From: Pseudomonadota bacterium
Lineage (GTDB): Bacteria > Pseudomonadota > Gammaproteobacteria > Acidiferrobacterales > Acidiferrobacteraceae
Reading direction: 5' to 3'
Assembly (NCBI GenBank): GCA_021797365.1
Contig: JAJZZU010000144.1
Location: 1 to 6,750, forward strand
DNA length: 6,750 nucleotides
Positions within the stretch are counted from its first letter, which is position 1, and each line of letters starts with the position of its first letter. Under the pieces are notes generated by a model that saw only the letters and a list, made by a program, of their open reading frames with translations, was not told the origin of the DNA and searched no databases. Below, piece by piece: positions 5,423-6,750 of this stretch. A program made the translations under genes and the position numbers.

Positions 5423-5580
5423 CTTGCATCCAGGCTCCACCGCAATTCCGCATATCTCGAAAGACGGGCGGCTTCGGCTTCATCGCCTGAGGCTTCAGGG
5501 GCGGCTGACAGTCGCCCCGTCCTCACCCAGTCCTGCCGGATGAGGAGCGTTCGCATACTGATGTTTCTTACCCTCATTTG
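5423..5580 (-). pseudogene. Possible TnpB tail remnant of an IS200/IS605-type element
   Basis: On the minus strand, next to the right-end-like hairpin, the sequence is GC-rich and can be read in more than one frame (for example WVRTGRLSAAPEASGDEAEA, or GDCQPPLKPQAMKPKPP). These pieces loosely recall the variable tail of TnpB that lies before the right end and overlaps the guide-RNA scaffold. No catalytic or zinc-finger part of TnpB is present in the window. I place it mostly by position, so this is tentative. Confidence 0.25.
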
Positions 5581-5606
5581 GCATCGTCCCCGCGTGGCAC
5601 CTATCA

Positions 5607-5771
5607 CTATCCTGACTTCTTCCAGTCCTTTAGCAGTTTTCGGATCGCCCGCTCGTGCGCCCGCGCCACCTACATGATGATCCCTTTTAGTCCGGCCGCC
5701 CGCCTCGTGGCGCGCAATCGCGCCTGGGCTTCCCGCAACTGCCTCTTCCTCTTCTCCGCGCCGTCATCCAT
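5607..5771 (-). pseudogene. Short basic helical protein ORF with an in-frame amber stop
   Basis: From ATG 5771 the minus strand encodes 33 residues rich in Lys, Arg, Ala and Glu (MDDGAEKRKRQLREAQAR, then LRATRRAAGLKGIIM), then TAG at 5672-5670, then the same frame continues as VARAHERAIRKLLKDWKKSG to a TAG at 5609-5607. Both sides have matching amphipathic, Arg-rich character, so a 54-residue protein disabled by one nonsense change (TAY to TAG) is the simplest reading. I do not recognise the family; the RRAAGLK pattern occurs in small DNA-binding or plasmid-related proteins. The ribosome site is weak (GGGGCGG). It starts directly after a minus-strand terminator. Confidence 0.4.
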
Positions 5772-5781
5772 ACCGCCCCAT

Positions 5782-5812
5782 AAAAAAATGCCGGGAGGCT
5801 AAGGCCTCCTGG
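5782..5812 (-). terminator. Rho-independent terminator, minus strand
   Basis: On the minus strand CCAGGAGGC (5812-5804), a CTTA loop and GCCTCCCGG (5799-5791) form a 9-bp stem with one mismatch. It is followed by CA and seven T (5788-5782). The structure is canonical, but no intact minus-strand gene ends just upstream, so it may be left over from a lost gene. Confidence 0.7.
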
Positions 5813-5975
5813 CGGCCTCCCTCCTTGCGTGTGCATGATGTGAGCGCGGCGACCCTTCGGCAGGTCTCGCTCGCCCGCCCGAAGATGCTTCTGCAAGCGG
5901 GAGGCAAACGCCTCGGCGTCCAGGCGGGTAGGGAAACGGCTTACTACAAAGGGGCCCCCGGCCCTGCCGGGGAGG
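5813..5975 (-). other. Possible decayed minus-strand coding stretch
   Basis: The minus-strand frame starting at about 6013 contains GPFVVSRFPTRLDAEAFASR then LQKHLRAGERDLPKGR (roughly 5850-5960), which reads like real protein and faintly recalls the arm region of phage-type integrases. The frame runs on through the terminator, has no good start and overlaps the antitoxin remnant at its 5' end, so I do not call it a gene. Confidence 0.2.
5956..5972. repeat. GC stem-loop
   Basis: CCCCGGC and GCCGGGG are perfect 7-bp arms around CCT. No T run follows on the plus strand. It sits at the upstream edge of the HigA-like remnant and may mark a rearrangement point. Confidence 0.4.
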
Positions 5976-6131
5976 CAGGTAAAGTTTGACAAATAGGGGA
6001 GTTTCCGCGGCATCAGCGAGGCGAAGATGCTGGATGGGCTGGCGCGGCTGGGGCTTTATGTGCAAATCATTATTGGACCCGCGCGACCCAACGCGCACCA
6101 TGAACGCGTGGGGATCGTCTTCGCGGCATAG
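5976..6131 (+). pseudogene. HigA/XRE-type antitoxin, C-terminal remnant
   Basis: The frame from 5997 reads GSFRGISEAKMLDGLARLGL then YVQIIIGPARPNAHHERVGIVFAA and stops at 6129-6131. This matches the end of short XRE-family antitoxins in which the recognition-helix segment (..KVDxLLRGxFRG) is followed by S-x-x-K-x-x-x-x-L-x-x-L-G-x-x-V-x-I and a final V-x-V-x-F-A. Just upstream in the same frame QVKFDK precedes a TAG (5994-5996) where family members have about K-L-L-R-G, so the helix-turn-helix has been damaged and its N-terminal part is missing. No HigB/RelE-like toxin is visible. Not functional as it stands. The family call rests on my recall of the pattern. Confidence 0.5.
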
Positions 6132-6344
6132 GCCATCTCCAGGCCTTATCGTGCCGCGCATCCCAGTCATCGCGCCCGCCTACGGCGGACGCCACTCGTC
6201 GCCCTACGGGCGGCCAGAGGCGCGGGTATGGCGCCCTCACACGCCCTCGCGATCGGGCGTGCCGGCCGCCCCGCGCCCTTGGTTCTGCAGGGGGGGGGGA
6301 GGAGCCATTCAACATCCCACGAATGGTGACAAAATAAGTGCCCG
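6132..6344. other. GC-rich intergenic spacer with dyads and a G10 tract
   Basis: There is no gene here. It holds several GC hairpins: CGCCC-TAC-GGGCG at about 6210-6222, and CACGCCC / GGGCGTG, perfect 7-bp arms around an 8-bp centre, at 6240-6261. A run of ten G lies at 6290-6299. None of the dyads is followed by a T run. The spacer separates the antitoxin graveyard from ada. Confidence 0.5.
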
Positions 6345-6380
6345 ATTTTCGGCGCAAGCCGCTCTTGATCAGGGCTACAC
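6345..6380 (+). promoter_or_regulatory. Candidate Ada-dependent promoter of ada
   Basis: ATT (6345-6347), six bases, then GCAA (6354-6357) matches the E. coli Ada-binding pattern AAT-N6-GCAA at all but one base. It overlaps the place of a -35 element (6352-6357). TACACT (6375-6380) lies 17 bp further as a -10 with four of six matches. The predicted start is at about 6387, next to the ATG. Confidence 0.4.
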
Positions 6381-6387
6381 TGCGGCT

Positions 6388-6750
6388 ATGACTGACCTGA
6401 CAGACCACGATGCTCTCTATCAAGTGCTGTTGAATCGTGACCCCTGTTACGAAGGAGGGGTCTACGTGTGTGTGTCAACCACAGGCGTGTTTTGTAGGAT
6501 GACATGTCCGGCACGCAAGCCGAAGTCGGAGAACTGCAGGTTCTACAGGACGATTGGAGAGTGTATCGAGGCCGGCTTCCGTCCGTGCAAGAGATGCCAC
6601 CCCGTACGGGCAGCCGCTTCGGGAAATCCCACGATTCGCGCCCTGCTTTCGGTGCTTGATGAACGTCCTTGCACCCGCTGGTCGGAACAACATATTGCGC
6701 AAATGGGGTATGACTTGTCGACGGTACGCCGCCTTTTTAAACATCACTTT
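6388..6750 (+). CDS. ada: Ada-type methylphosphotriester-DNA methyltransferase / AraC-family regulator, 3' end beyond window
   Basis: The first 121 residues are present. Ada repairs methylphosphotriesters by irreversibly moving the methyl group to a cysteine, which turns it into an activator of alkylation-repair genes. Seen: the Ada zinc domain, with GVYVCVSTTGVFCRMTCPAR (24-43) and AGFRPCKRCHP (62-72). The four zinc-site cysteines C36, C40, C67 and C70 match C38, C42, C69 and C72 of E. coli Ada, with C36 as methyl acceptor. The start of an AraC-type helix-turn-helix follows (WSEQHIAQMGYDLSTVRRLF, about 97-116). Extra cysteines at 20, 28, 50 and 59 are not in E. coli Ada. Whether a C-terminal O6-methylguanine methyltransferase domain is fused (Ada) or absent (AdaA) cannot be seen. 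No Shine-Dalgarno sequence precedes the ATG. The neighbouring debris is unrelated. Confidence 0.9.
   Translation, partial: MTDLTDHDALYQVLLNRDPCYEGGVYVCVSTTGVFCRMTCPARKPKSENCRFYRTIGECIEAGFRPCKRCHPVRAAASGNPTIRALLSVLDERPCTRWSEQHIAQMGYDLSTVRRLFKHHF

Noticed and set aside
5670..5996. In-frame TAG codons in two remnants suggesting amber readthrough or recoding
   Set aside because: Both remnants are damaged in other ways or lack context, and TAG is used as an ordinary stop at 2065-2067, so plain nonsense decay is simpler.
5799..6423. Minus-strand open frames at 5799-6170 and 6070-6423
   Set aside because: They are antisense to the HigA-like remnant and the ada promoter, Arg/Pro-rich, and without recognisable features.

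Overview
The window is GC-rich, densely coded at its left end, and reads as a proteobacterial (probably gammaproteobacterial) chromosome or accessory region. The evidence is a tripartite RND metal-efflux operon, a Tat-exported CueO-type multicopper oxidase and an Ada-type alkylation-response regulator. Copper and heavy-metal functions beside decayed toxin-antitoxin and transposon debris suit a metal-exposed environmental bacterium such as a mine-water acidophile. That lifestyle is inference; no sequence here fixes the genus.

Left part (1-2406, all minus strand). A three-gene unit runs leftward out of the window: a 113-residue two-helix membrane protein with a His/Cys-rich loop (2065-2406), a CzcC/CusC-type outer-membrane factor (751-2013), and a CzcB/CusB-type periplasmic adaptor (1-754, cut by the window edge, start overlapping the previous stop as ATGA). 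An inner-membrane RND pump gene should follow off the left edge. A sigma70-like promoter sits so close to the first ATG that the leading transcript may be leaderless. The adaptor seems to lack the alpha-helical hairpin normally found between its two lipoyl half-motifs.

Centre (2407-4599). After a 508-bp divergent intergenic region, a plus-strand multicopper oxidase begins at 2915 with a Tat signal. It is broken at 4164-4265 by a 102-bp non-coding element with near-perfect terminal inverted repeats, internal palindromes and a perfect 8-bp target duplication (CATCAATC). Removing the element and one duplicate restores a 524-residue CueO-like enzyme with all four copper-ligand motifs. As it stands, the first fragment stops inside the element and the rest, carrying the type 1 copper ligands, has no visible ribosome binding site. 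This recent-looking MITE-like insertion is the strongest observation in the window. Efflux genes intact so far as visible, beside a broken periplasmic oxidase, suggest copper tolerance here now rests on efflux.

Right-centre (4600-6131). This is a graveyard: a Phd/YefM antitoxin with a one-base frameshift that is cut off at a hairpin resembling an IS200/IS605 right end, a possible TnpB tail on the minus strand, a short basic minus-strand ORF with an in-frame stop, an orphan minus-strand rho-independent terminator, and the C-terminal piece of a HigA/XRE-like antitoxin. No partner toxin is visible for either antitoxin remnant.

Right end (6132-6750). A GC-rich spacer with strong dyads and a G10 tract leads to an ada gene (6388 to beyond the edge) with the Ada zinc/methyl-acceptor domain and the start of an AraC-type DNA-binding domain. 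A plausible Ada box and promoter lie just upstream, again placing the transcription start almost at the ATG.
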